In this document: in pieces, positions 58,933-64,000 of the stretch
How positions within the stretch are numbered: position 1 is the stretch's first letter
How the letters are laid out: each line of letters begins with the position of its first letter
Program-made: the position numbers and the translations under genes
IMG/VR virus record: IMGVR_UViG_3300030419_007010
Coordinates: 97,728-161,727 of that record
Length of the DNA: 64,000 nucleotides
Strand: one strand, 5' to 3'
DNA from: a virus
The notes under the pieces: generated by a model
What the model was told of the DNA's origin: nothing
What the model saw: the letters and a program-made list of their open reading frames with translations, nothing else
Database searches by the model: none

Positions 58933-59145
58933 TTAGCAATCAGCCTTCTTTTTAGACACCATCAACGCGCGCGATGCGACGTCCAACTGAAGTTCTTCCA
59001 ATATACTCGACCAATTTTCTATATCGGTCTTAGTCATCTCGTCCATCATCATCCAAAGCGAATCAACTTCGTCTTTTAGTTGCTGATTTTCTTCCTCCAA
59101 CTCTTTTATAAGTTGATCTTTTGTTTTTTCGTCTTTCTTTGACAT
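58933..59145 (-). CDS. small coiled-coil protein, unknown
   Basis: 70 residues, Lys/Glu-rich: KDEKTKDQLIKELEEENQQL into a coiled coil, then MMMDEMTKTDIENWSSILEE. No family recognised. Located between the histone-like gene and a 79-bp gap. Confidence 0.62.
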   Translation of the reverse strand: MSKKDEKTKDQLIKELEEENQQLKDEVDSLWMMMDEMTKTDIENWSSILEELQLDVASRALMVSKKKADC

Positions 59146-59224
59146 GTTATTACAATAATAAGGGAATATTGGCCCGTTTGTTAAGCCGCTAATGTTTTAA
59201 TTAGTGATTTAATTGCCATTTTTT

Positions 59225-59518
59225 CTAATTTTTATATTTTTTGGCTCGATTAATCGGCTCTCCTTCCACTATCCAATGGAAATGACCGAACGGTTCTTGC
59301 TGGTGTCTCTCAACTTTCGCATTTTTTGGGAAAATTTTTTTTACGGCATGTTTTATACACTTAATTTCGCCTTTTAGTGGCAATGAAGTGTGCCTTCGAA
59401 GCGCTACTATCCAATGATCTTCCTTTGGTAGCTTAATTACTCTCACTACTGGTGTCTCATATATGCATAATACCTTTCTTGTCTCGCATATTGTACACTT
59501 TTTCTCCTCATACTTCAT
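59225..59518 (-). CDS. HIT-like or zinc-ribbon small protein
   Basis: 97 residues. KKCTICETRKVLCIYETPVVRVIKLPKEDHWIVALRRHTS and RHQQEPFGHFHWIVEGEP. The C-x2-C near the N-terminus and the C-terminal G-H-F-H-W-I-V resemble the layout of HIT-superfamily proteins (N-terminal zinc site, HxHxH-like end), but the third His is replaced, so hydrolase activity is doubtful. Confidence 0.55.
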   Translation of the reverse strand: MKYEEKKCTICETRKVLCIYETPVVRVIKLPKEDHWIVALRRHTSLPLKGEIKCIKHAVKKIFPKNAKVERHQQEPFGHFHWIVEGEPINRAKKYKN

Positions 59519-59747
59519 TTTTGCTTTTTTTATTTTCCGGCAATTTTAGCGCACGGTCTTTTTCGCGTATCGATTTAAGCGCGCCGTGTGCCAAAGCCTG
59601 AATTACCCCCAATTCTGCCGTTGTCTGCTGAAGAAGCTGCTTGTACTGCTGCATAATAGCGTTAAGCTCGCCTATCTCAATAAGGAGCTGTTCTATTACC
59701 TGTCGCTTATTCCCACAAGCTTCACATTTTTGCTTTTTCCCGAACAT
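59508..59747 (-). CDS. small CxxC coiled-coil protein
   Basis: 79 residues from the ATG at 59747 (a TTG ten codons upstream also fits the frame; neither has a strong SD). FGKKQKCEACGNKRQVIEQLL has a CxxC, followed by a long coiled coil (AIMQQYKQLLQQTTAELGVI) and a basic tail. No family recognised. Overlaps the 59225 gene by 11 nt. Confidence 0.58.
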   Translation of the reverse strand: MFGKKQKCEACGNKRQVIEQLLIEIGELNAIMQQYKQLLQQTTAELGVIQALAHGALKSIREKDRALKLPENKKSKNEV

Positions 59748-59862
59748 ACTATAATTAGCTGCTCGCGGAAGATGCAACTGAAATTTGGGAAAATTTCCGG
59801 GCGATCGATCACGCGCGTATTTAGCTTGCTATCTCTTTCCCCCTTTCTGGTACATAGGTTCC

Positions 59863-59888
59863 GGGGGGTAGGGGGGAGGGGGACCCCC
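59863..59888. repeat. G-rich element with CCCCC partner
   Basis: On the plus strand G6-TA-G6-A-G5-A-C5. It is the most extreme base run in the window and lies 4 nt after the stop of the 59893 gene, at the border between AT-rich and GC-rich sequence. It may form a G-quadruplex or a short hairpin; a role as boundary or pause site is only a guess. Confidence 0.5.
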
Positions 59889-59892
59889 TTAA

Positions 59893-60150
59893 CTACTCGT
59901 TTTCGCTAGGCTTTTTTGGTGTTCCATCTTTGGATAATATAATAAATGGCATGCCTTTTTGCCATTTGATTGTAACTTTACCGTTTTTGTAAAGACTTAT
60001 AGCACCATACACCTCGTCGGCTTGCGTATACATGCCAAGACTTTCATATTCGTCAGCCATTTGTTCTAATTTGCTGAGAGTGAAGTCTATTACCTCGCAA
60101 GTGTCGCTTGCTTTGTCACTTTCCCCTTTATTTTTATCATCCTCGGACAT
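59893..60150 (-). CDS. small acidic protein, unknown
   Basis: 85 residues. It starts SEDDKNKGESDKASDTCEVI and goes on to DFTLSKLEQMADEYESLGMYTQADEVYGAISLYKNGKV, a helical pair resembling a TPR-like hairpin, then KWQKGMPFIILSKD. First gene downstream of the sigma factor; 8-nt gap. Confidence 0.62.
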   Translation of the reverse strand: MSEDDKNKGESDKASDTCEVIDFTLSKLEQMADEYESLGMYTQADEVYGAISLYKNGKVTIKWQKGMPFIILSKDGTPKKPSENE

Positions 60151-60158
60151 ATTGGTAA

Positions 60159-61022
60159 TTAGGCGGTGAGACCGTTATTCGTGAAGAATTCCGCACACTT
60201 ACGGTCAAGGGCCTTGGAAATCTGGCAGACGCGCGGCTTGGAAATGCCGTTGATCTCCGCAAGTGTCGCTTGCGAAAGGGGCTCATTTCCCAAGTATTCC
60301 GCGAGGTTACGGGACTCGAAGATGTGACGGTCCCGCAAGGAAAGAGTGGAAATAAAAGAGGAAAGAACGCGCGCAATTCGCTCACTCTTGCGGACACGAT
60401 CCAGCTTCTCGTCTTGCCGAATCTCGCGAGTAGAAAGCAAGTCACCGAAAGTAGAACCGTCAGAATCGCCAACGGGAGTTGACATAGAAGTAGCAGATCC
60501 GAACACAACAGCCCAAGCGTCTGCGATCTTGTCGGCGTCCAGCTTCAAGTGATCCGCGATGGTTTCCGGTGTAATATCAACACCTTGGGCGGTAAGCACG
60601 CGGCGCGCGCGGTGAATCTTGCGGTAAAGCTCGCGAGTTGTGCGATCATCGCCGGAGACGACGCCGCGCGACTTTACAACTTCTTGACAACGCGCAACCA
60701 TCCACTGGCGCGCAACGGTTGGAAAGTTTGCACCAGAGGACCGGTCAAACACGCGGATCGCGTCAAGCGTAGCACCGGCAGCGGTGGCGATCAGATCTTC
60801 AAGCTCGATCCCGTTACGCTTGTGATTGTTGGCGACGTTGATCGCCAGTCGGATGTTAGAGAGCACCAGAGCCTTGCGAGCGTCAGCATCACCAGCCTGC
60901 GCCTGGATAGCTAGCTCGGTCTGAGCCTTGCGGGGAAGTGGAGCGTTGTCTTTTGCGATCTTGAAGAAGTCCAATGTCTGATCCTTTGTTGGGGTTGCTT
61001 TCCTCGACTGCTTATAGATCAT
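60159..61022 (-). CDS. sigma-70 family RNA polymerase sigma factor
   Basis: 287 residues from the ATG at 61022 (a GTG at 61058 would add 12; a -10-like TATGAT overlaps this ATG, so the true start may even be later). Region 2: ALVLSNIRLAINVANNHKRNGIELEDLIATAAGATLDAIRVFDRSSGANFPTVARQWM is split here as ARKALVLSNIRLAINVAN and GIELEDLIATAAGA. Region 3: ELYRKIHRARRVLTAQG. Region 4: LSLRDRHIFESRNL and ATLAEINGISKPRVCQISKA, the -35-binding helix-turn-helix. GC-rich codons, unlike the rest of the window. Likely redirects RNA polymerase to phage genes or is itself a host-type factor. Confidence 0.9.
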   Translation of the reverse strand: MIYKQSRKATPTKDQTLDFFKIAKDNAPLPRKAQTELAIQAQAGDADARKALVLSNIRLAINVANNHKRNGIELEDLIATAAGATLDAIRVFDRSSGANFPTVARQWMVARCQEVVKSRGVVSGDDRTTRELYRKIHRARRVLTAQGVDITPETIADHLKLDADKIADAWAVVFGSATSMSTPVGDSDGSTFGDLLSTREIRQDEKLDRVRKSERIARVLSSFISTLSLRDRHIFESRNLAEYLGNEPLSQATLAEINGISKPRVCQISKALDRKCAEFFTNNGLTA

Positions 61023-61059
61023 AGCACAGTCTGAACCCAATAGGGAAAAAAACGACACT

Positions 61060-61080
61060 CGTAAGTCTTTGATATCATTA
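61060..61080. repeat. TAAGT-TGATATCA repeat copy 1
   Basis: CGTAAGTCTTTGATATCATTA, directly upstream of the sigma gene. Shares the pattern GTAAGT, 2-4 nt, TGAWATCA with copies at 61142, 61207 and 61332; the core is palindromic. Could be an operator or alternative-sigma promoter element. Confidence 0.55.
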
Positions 61081-61141
61081 ATGAAGTGAAAATAGATTTA
61101 ACTAATTTCTCTTTGATTATCGCGGACTTACGGGCCTCCTT

Positions 61142-61162
61142 TGTAAGTTATTGAAATCATTA
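61142..61162. repeat. TAAGT-TGAAATCA repeat copy 2
   Basis: TGTAAGTTATTGAAATCATTA. With the inverted ACTTAC at 61126-61131 it also forms a short dyad (ACTTAC/GTAAGT). Confidence 0.5.
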
Positions 61163-61206
61163 GACCCCAAATCACCCCGATCCAGCCTGTTTTGAGAGGC
61201 TGTGAT

Positions 61207-61221
61207 CGTAAGTGATATCAA
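61207..61221. repeat. TAAGT-GATATCA repeat copy 3 (shorter)
   Basis: CGTAAGTGATATCAA; the middle 3-4 nt are missing compared with the other copies. Lies 18 nt from the end of the small gene at 61226. Confidence 0.4.
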
Positions 61222-61225
61222 GGGG

Positions 61226-61306
61226 TTAGCGGAGTCGGTTGGTGGGGCCGATGAGGAAGGATTGAGCGCAGAGCGCGGCGAGTGCGGCATAACCGAACAG
61301 AATCAT
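61226..61306 (-). CDS. 26-residue membrane peptide
   Basis: ATG at 61306 with a very good SD (AGGAG, 8 nt). It reads ILFGYAALAALCAQSFLIGP and ends TNRLR: one hydrophobic helix with a basic C-terminus. A longer frame through here (to 61573) is only a shadow of the next gene. Repeat copy 4 lies 26 nt upstream, a plausible regulatory site. Confidence 0.55.
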   Translation of the reverse strand: MILFGYAALAALCAQSFLIGPTNRLR

Positions 61307-61331
61307 TGAACTTTCTCCTAGAGCAAAGTTA

Positions 61332-61352
61332 ATTAAGTGATTGAAATCATTG
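61332..61352. repeat. TAAGT-TGAAATCA repeat copy 4
   Basis: ATTAAGTGATTGAAATCATTG, upstream of the 26-residue peptide gene and 24 nt after the stop of the 61377 gene. Confidence 0.5.
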
Positions 61353-61376
61353 AGGATTTCAAAAGTGGGTTTTTGG

Positions 61377-61676
61377 CTAGCGCCAGCGGTTGGGGGACAC
61401 CTTGCGACCAGCGAAGGCTGACACGGTGTCATACACGCGGCGCTGACCGTCGGATCCGCCGTAGACGTCCGGGCTGGACTGTAGCGGGCTCTCGTTCTTG
61501 TCGAACCGAGCGAGCAGATACACGCCATTGACGTGCGCGATGGCCAACGTCTCACCGTTGGGCAGGTGGACACGGCGCTCGATGGTAACGGGCTCCGGAG
61601 CCTTGTTGAGTTTCTGGGTGAATCGCTCGCGAGTGTGCTGCGTGCGGCGCTTGTTGGTCTTGCACTTGGCTGCCAT
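61377..61676 (-). CDS. small basic protein, early-type gene
   Basis: 99 residues: an N-terminal Lys/Arg-rich part (AAKCKTNKRRTQHTRERFTQ), then strands (ERRVHLPNGETLAIAHVNGV, YLLARFDKNES) and a basic end. SD GGAG. It lies 45 nt behind promoter P1. No family recognised; the base composition fits nucleic-acid or host-factor binding. Confidence 0.68.
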   Translation of the reverse strand: MAAKCKTNKRRTQHTRERFTQKLNKAPEPVTIERRVHLPNGETLAIAHVNGVYLLARFDKNESPLQSSPDVYGGSDGQRRVYDTVSAFAGRKVSPNRWR

Positions 61677-61720
61677 CGGGCTAGCTCCTTCGTGTGTCTG
61701 GGTTGCGTGGCTACAAGGTA

Positions 61721-61748
61721 ACTATAAGCACGCGGGTGAATGGATTAA
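61721..61748 (-). promoter_or_regulatory. early-type promoter P1
   Basis: Minus strand: TTAATC (61748-61743), 16 bp ending CGTGCT, then TATAGT (61726-61721). Drives the gene at 61377. Confidence 0.7.
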
Positions 61749-61760
61749 GGGTTGACAGTG

Positions 61761-61974
61761 AGAAAAAGAGGGGGTTTGATCCGTAGCCAGTTCAGCACCG
61801 GCAAAATCGCATGTGTTCATTGTACCCTGCTAGTACCGTAATTTATTTACGCTTTTACTAGCTTCCCCTATCCCACAGAAAAAAATACTCTCAGTTATAC
61901 GTAAAAAAAACTGAAGATATATCTTTTTCCCTTCAATGTCTTTGTTCTTCTCTAAAACTTTTTCATGACATTCC
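61761..61974. other. non-coding gap
   Basis: 214 bp between P1 and the 61975 gene. AT-rich in its lower part, with TTTACG-x-TTTTACT and runs of A. No start codon with an SD and no RNA gene was found. It may hold a terminator for the 61975 gene, but no clear hairpin is seen. Confidence 0.5.
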
Positions 61975-62250
61975 TTACTTTTGGCTCACAATTTTCACGC
62001 CTCGCACACCGCTGGATCCTTCCTTACCATCGGGATAAGTGAACCTCACATCGGGCGGGTTGACGTAAGTAACCAGCGCTGGCTTGCCTGGGTGATATCC
62101 ATAATTAATCACCACAAGATCGCCAACCTTGGGCATGGTAATATCTGCATAAGCCCTGGCGTCTCGTGCTCTCTTGACTTGCGCCCTCATGTGAAGAGGC
62201 ACGTCGCTTAAGTCATCCCAAGGCGCGGCTATTTCAAAGATATTGCTCAT
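61975..62250 (-). CDS. small protein with KOW/SH3-like part, early-type gene
   Basis: 91 residues: a helical start (SNIFEIAAPWDDLSDVPLHM), then ITMPKVGDLVVINYGYHPGK, PALVTYVNPPDVRFTYPDGKEGSSGVRGV. KVGDLV and the following strands resemble the small beta-barrel proteins at 30539, 58229 and 58514, although similarity is low. SD AGAGG. Behind promoter P2. Confidence 0.65.
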   Translation of the reverse strand: MSNIFEIAAPWDDLSDVPLHMRAQVKRARDARAYADITMPKVGDLVVINYGYHPGKPALVTYVNPPDVRFTYPDGKEGSSGVRGVKIVSQK

Positions 62251-62279
62251 GTGTTCCTCTTTTACCCTCCGACACCTAA

Positions 62280-62307
62280 AGTATAAGCACCGGAGGGCGT
62301 GAGTTAA
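62280..62307 (-). promoter_or_regulatory. early-type promoter P2
   Basis: TTAACT (62307-62302), 16 bp ending CCGGTGCT, TATACT (62285-62280). Precedes the 61975 gene by 30 nt. Confidence 0.72.
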
Positions 62308-62310
62308 GGG

Positions 62311-62559
62311 TTAGGACTGCTTTCCGTCAACGATGTTCGCCACGGAAACGAACAGAGCAGCGAAGTCCTTCACCTGATCCTTGTCCAGAACCAGCGAAAC
62401 CCCACGCTTGCGACCGGGGACGTTCATGGTCAGCGAGACAAGCGGAATCTCGTCATTGACCTCGCGAACGAGCACAGAGGCAAGCGCGGCCTCATTGGCT
62501 CCGGTAACGGTAAAAGTGTTCTCGACGACGACGGTTTGAGTGGTGCTCTTGTTCAGCAT
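62311..62559 (-). CDS. small protein, early-type gene
   Basis: 82 residues: LNKSTTQTVVVENTFTVTGA, then EAALASVLVREVNDEIPLVSLTMNVPGRKRGVSLVLDKDQVKDFAA and LFVSVANIVDGKQS. Strand-helix alternation without known motif. SD GGAGG 8 nt from the ATG. Behind promoter P3. Confidence 0.66.
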   Translation of the reverse strand: MLNKSTTQTVVVENTFTVTGANEAALASVLVREVNDEIPLVSLTMNVPGRKRGVSLVLDKDQVKDFAALFVSVANIVDGKQS

Positions 62560-62603
62560 TTTGTGCGTCCTCCATGGATGCGGTGTGTTTGTCTTACGTG
62601 TAA

Positions 62604-62631
62604 ACTATAAGCACGGATCGTGCCTAGTTAA
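62604..62631 (-). promoter_or_regulatory. early-type promoter P3
   Basis: TTAACT (62631-62626), 16 bp ending CCGTGCT, TATAGT (62609-62604). Best match to the shared consensus. Confidence 0.72.
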
Positions 62632-62803
62632 CCCCTTGACGATCTTTTTTTGGAATAATCAAGACAATTGATCCCTCTGTGGATCCATATGCCTCGCGTG
62701 TCTGGTTACTGGCGAGCAGATCGGCAACGTCTTGAAGTGATAGCCGACCGATCCGGGCCTGGAATCGCTCGAATTCGGTGGGGATGTGATAAGTGATAAT
62801 CAC
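62624..62803 (-). CDS. small protein, early-type gene (GTG start)
   Basis: 59 residues from the GTG at 62803, one base after the upstream stop with SD GAGG 7 nt away; a longer frame (to 63001) is a shadow of the neighbouring gene. IITYHIPTEFERFQARIGRL, LQDVADLLASNQTREAYGST and IVLIIPKKDRQ. The 3' end overlaps the -35 box of promoter P3. No family recognised. Confidence 0.6.
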   Translation of the reverse strand: MIITYHIPTEFERFQARIGRLSLQDVADLLASNQTREAYGSTEGSIVLIIPKKDRQGVN

Positions 62804-62804
62804 T

Positions 62805-63044
62805 CTAACCCTCGCAGCAATCGGGGTGTGTCCAGTTCTCATACTGCCAATCGGAGATCTCGCGATTCTTACACAGAGAATCAGTCCAATTGTTCCAAGT
62901 CTCGGAACGATGGACCTCATCGACCCACTTCCATTTTCCACCCTGCGACTCGGTTTCCTGGGCGATGATAGCGGGAAGGATATCGCGCTCGAACTCTTCA
63001 ATCGCTTCGTCGCGGGTCTTGACTGTGTACAGGTCTCTGGCCAT
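62805..63044 (-). CDS. small protein, early-type gene
   Basis: 79 residues. RDLYTVKTRDEAIEEFERDI, LPAIIAQETESQGGKWKWVD, then a Trp-rich end (HRSETWNNWTDSLCKNREISDWQYENW). SD GGAG. Two promoters (P4, P5) lie upstream. Function unknown; Trp/Glu-rich small proteins of this kind are typical takeover candidates. Confidence 0.66.
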   Translation of the reverse strand: MARDLYTVKTRDEAIEEFERDILPAIIAQETESQGGKWKWVDEVHRSETWNNWTDSLCKNREISDWQYENWTHPDCCEG

Positions 63045-63076
63045 TTTGGAATCTCCTCTGTCCCTCTGACACTTAT

Positions 63077-63104
63077 ATAGTAAGCACCGGAGGGACAGAA
63101 TTAA
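63077..63104 (-). promoter_or_regulatory. early-type promoter P4
   Basis: TTAATT (63104-63099), 16 bp ending CCGGTGCT, TACTAT (63082-63077), 33 nt before the 62805 gene. A second -10-like TATATAAG overlaps. Confidence 0.6.
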
Positions 63105-63202
63105 GTACGTGAAGGGAATAGTTAGCGGGTTTCTTGTGCGGCGTATCCCACGAGCCGCTAGCGCAAACGCATTAAATAACCTCTTTGTGTGTCTACGTGT
63201 TA
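63105..63202 (-). other. short leader between promoters P4 and P5
   Basis: 98 bp transcribed from P5 without a normal gene. It contains only a 4-codon frame (ATG CGT TTG CGC TAG, 63172-63158) behind a good SD (AGAGG), and a frame with no start codon that stays open until TATATAA. Could be a small RNA, a minigene, or a gene remnant. Confidence 0.35.
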
Positions 63203-63230
63203 ACTGTAAGCACGGAAGGCTGAGAGTTAA
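63203..63230 (-). promoter_or_regulatory. early-type promoter P5
   Basis: TTAACT (63230-63225), 16 bp ending CCGTGCT, TACAGT (63208-63203). Confidence 0.68.
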
Positions 63231-63232
63231 GG

Positions 63233-63421
63233 CTAGAAAGGAATATAATCCTCAAAGGGTACTCTTTTCTCTCTTATTCTCGCGATCTCTCCATCACCCA
63301 GAAGACGGTTTCTCTTTTCGCGCGCCTGATTGATTTCAAAAAACTCGATTTCTTTAATCATTTCGCACGCTTGCGAAAAGACTTGAACCATGTAAATTGT
63401 GATCATCTCGCGCTCGTTCAT
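63233..63421 (-). CDS. small charged protein, early-type gene
   Basis: 62 residues: NEREMITIYMVQVFSQACEM, IKEIEFFEINQAREKRNRLL, then IARIREKRVPFEDYI. A helical, strongly charged protein, SD AGAGGG 6 nt. It starts 2 nt after the stop of the 63424 gene. Function unknown. Confidence 0.64.
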   Translation of the reverse strand: MNEREMITIYMVQVFSQACEMIKEIEFFEINQAREKRNRLLGDGEIARIREKRVPFEDYIPF

Positions 63422-63423
63422 CG

Positions 63424-63591
63424 CTAACCCTCTGATATTTCAAGGCTTTTCAGATGATCTTCCAGCGCTTCCCAATTCGGTTGAACCTTGCCAGAAACCT
63501 CCGACCACGCGACACGAACAACGCGCAACGCAGAATCACCAAAAAGATAACCAGCGGCGAAGATCGCGACGATTGTGATTAGCTTTCTCAC
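63424..63591 (-). CDS. 55-residue membrane or exported protein
   Basis: GTG start at 63591 in a GTGA overlap with the preceding gene. RKLITIVAIFAAGYLFGDS is a single hydrophobic helix or signal peptide, followed by ALRVVRVAWSEVSGKVQPNW and an acidic tail. Translationally coupled to its upstream gene. No family recognised. Confidence 0.62.
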   Translation of the reverse strand: MRKLITIVAIFAAGYLFGDSALRVVRVAWSEVSGKVQPNWEALEDHLKSLEISEG

Positions 63592-63773
63592 GTTGCGGGC
63601 TCCCGGTTGAAACCGATCGGTGCTTTCTCTGGCGTCTTCATCATGTCGCGGATCTGACTGTCGGTCATTTTTGCCAACGCCAGTTGATCAGCGCGAACTT
63701 GAGCGAACGTAACAAGAGCCTGCGAAAGTGCAACGCTAGCCGCGTAAGTTACTGATAGAACCTTGTCAATCAT
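63588..63773 (-). CDS. small helical protein, early-type gene
   Basis: 61 residues from the ATG at 63773, preferred over a TTG five codons upstream because of the SD GGAG 8 nt away. IDKVLSVTYAASVALSQALV, then TFAQVRADQLALAKMTDSQI, mainly one or two helices. Overlaps both neighbours (4 and 8 nt). Confidence 0.62.
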   Translation of the reverse strand: MIDKVLSVTYAASVALSQALVTFAQVRADQLALAKMTDSQIRDMMKTPEKAPIGFNREPAT

Positions 63774-63864
63774 CTTCTGATTCTCCAAAAATATTGATCA
63801 CGGAACCGATGCACAATCCGATACCCAGGCCAAGAAAAGCACAACCAATCAAATAAACAGACAT
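63766..63864 (-). CDS. 32-residue membrane peptide
   Basis: ATG at 63864 with SD GGAGG 8 nt upstream. SVYLIGCAFLGLGIGLCIGS is a glycine-rich hydrophobic helix, followed by an acidic tail (VINIFGESEDD). Its start overlaps the stop of the upstream gene (TAATG). Confidence 0.6.
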   Translation of the reverse strand: MSVYLIGCAFLGLGIGLCIGSVINIFGESEDD

Positions 63865-64000
63865 TACTGATCCCTCCAGCGGTTTGCCTTCGAGCATTGG
63901 CGTCGAGGCTTGCGACATCGACCCTTGCAAACATTCAAGGTTCGCGCTTTGTGCGCGCCTGCCTTGCCAGCGTGCATCACACGCCGGTCAATCGTCTCTC
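63864..64000 (-). CDS. small basic Cys-rich protein, partial at window edge
   Basis: The open frame runs in from the right edge and ends at 63864: ...ETIDRRVMHAGKAGAHKART, then LNVCKGRCRKPRRQCSKANR. Very basic, three closely spaced Cys (C-x3-C-x6-C), which may bind zinc with another residue outside the window. The start is not visible. Overlaps the next gene by one base step (TAATG). Confidence 0.5.
   Translation of the reverse strand, partial: ETIDRRVMHAGKAGAHKARTLNVCKGRCRKPRRQCSKANRWRDQ

Noticed and set aside
59181-59219. 12-codon frame MAIKSLIKTLAA
   Set aside because: Too short and without an SD; the same sequence also forms a weak ATTAG/CTAAT hairpin, so nothing can be supported.
60137-61058. 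Extra frames over the sigma gene on both strands (60137-60508, 60549-60914 and others)
   Set aside because: GC-rich DNA lacks stops, so all frames stay open; only the sigma frame has conserved motifs.
61307-61573. Longer frame upstream of the 26-residue peptide
   Set aside because: It reads through the 61377 gene in another frame; only the last 26 codons have their own SD.
61752-61786. TTGACA with TTTGAT 17 bp away on the plus strand as a promoter
   Set aside because: There is no plus-strand gene with an SD downstream; the TTGACA is the complement of sequence just beyond promoter P1.
62804-63001. Upstream extension of the 59-residue gene
   Set aside because: It overlaps the 62805 gene in another frame and has no SD, whereas the GTG at 62803 does.

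Overview
The window reads as part of the genome of a large tailed phage, probably marine and T4-like, or a close phage-like element. This is inferred, because no terminase, portal, capsid, tail or polymerase gene lies inside it. The evidence is: nearly all genes on the minus strand in tightly overlapping strings; many very small genes; a phage-type Dam methylase; PhoH, ClpP and a Cas4/RecB-like nuclease; a tRNA and a tmRNA; and, most telling, at least a dozen otherwise unrelated proteins that start with a short shared amphipathic peptide ending in Glu, like the T4 capsid-targeting peptides. Outer-membrane and lipoprotein genes suggest a Gram-negative host. A bacterial chromosome or plasmid origin is not fully excluded.

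Layout. (1) 1-24.3 kb: a surface-glycan locus of about 27 genes. It includes NeuB- and NeuA-like nonulosonate enzymes, an RmlB-like dehydratase with a DegT aminotransferase and a sugar N-formyltransferase, carbamoyl-, acetyl- and methyltransferases, asparagine synthase, two UDP-sugar dehydrogenase relatives, deacetylases and about nine glycosyltransferases. (2) 24.3-35.5 kb: nucleic-acid and housekeeping genes (Cas4-like nuclease, PIN-PhoH, YkuK-like RNase H fold, Smr domain, SpoU methyltransferase, Dam, ClpP, a nucleotidylyltransferase) mixed with envelope proteins (a trypsin-like lipoprotein, an outer-membrane protein, a TlpA-like lipoprotein). (3) 35.5-36.1 kb: tRNA-Thr(UGU) among three tiny genes. 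(4) 36.1-46.5 kb and 48-57.5 kb: the block of capsid-targeting-like proteins, whose bodies are metallopeptidases, a permuted papain-like hydrolase, a RyR-like domain, a possible HIxxRH nuclease, a Pol-beta-like nucleotidyltransferase and scaffold-like proteins, plus a fused RNA-ligase/nucleotidylyltransferase. (5) 46.5-48 kb: a thioesterase, a complete tmRNA, two tandem tiny proteins with a HCCCCCGCC motif, and a Fis-type regulator. (6) 54.5-59.8 kb: a large MopE/VWA lipoprotein and small DNA-binding or unknown proteins. (7) 59.9-64 kb: a clearly GC-richer region with a sigma-70-family factor and about a dozen tiny genes, several behind one nearly identical promoter (TTAACT, 16 bp, TAYAGT), which looks like an early or host-takeover region.

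How it fits together (inference). The early region and sigma factor would redirect transcription. The RNA-handling genes and tmRNA would keep translation running. The tagged proteins would be packed in the capsid and injected. The glycan locus and exported lipoproteins would remodel the surface of the infected cell. Many gene starts were shifted from the longest frame to the codon with a Shine-Dalgarno (SD) sequence; this is stated where done.
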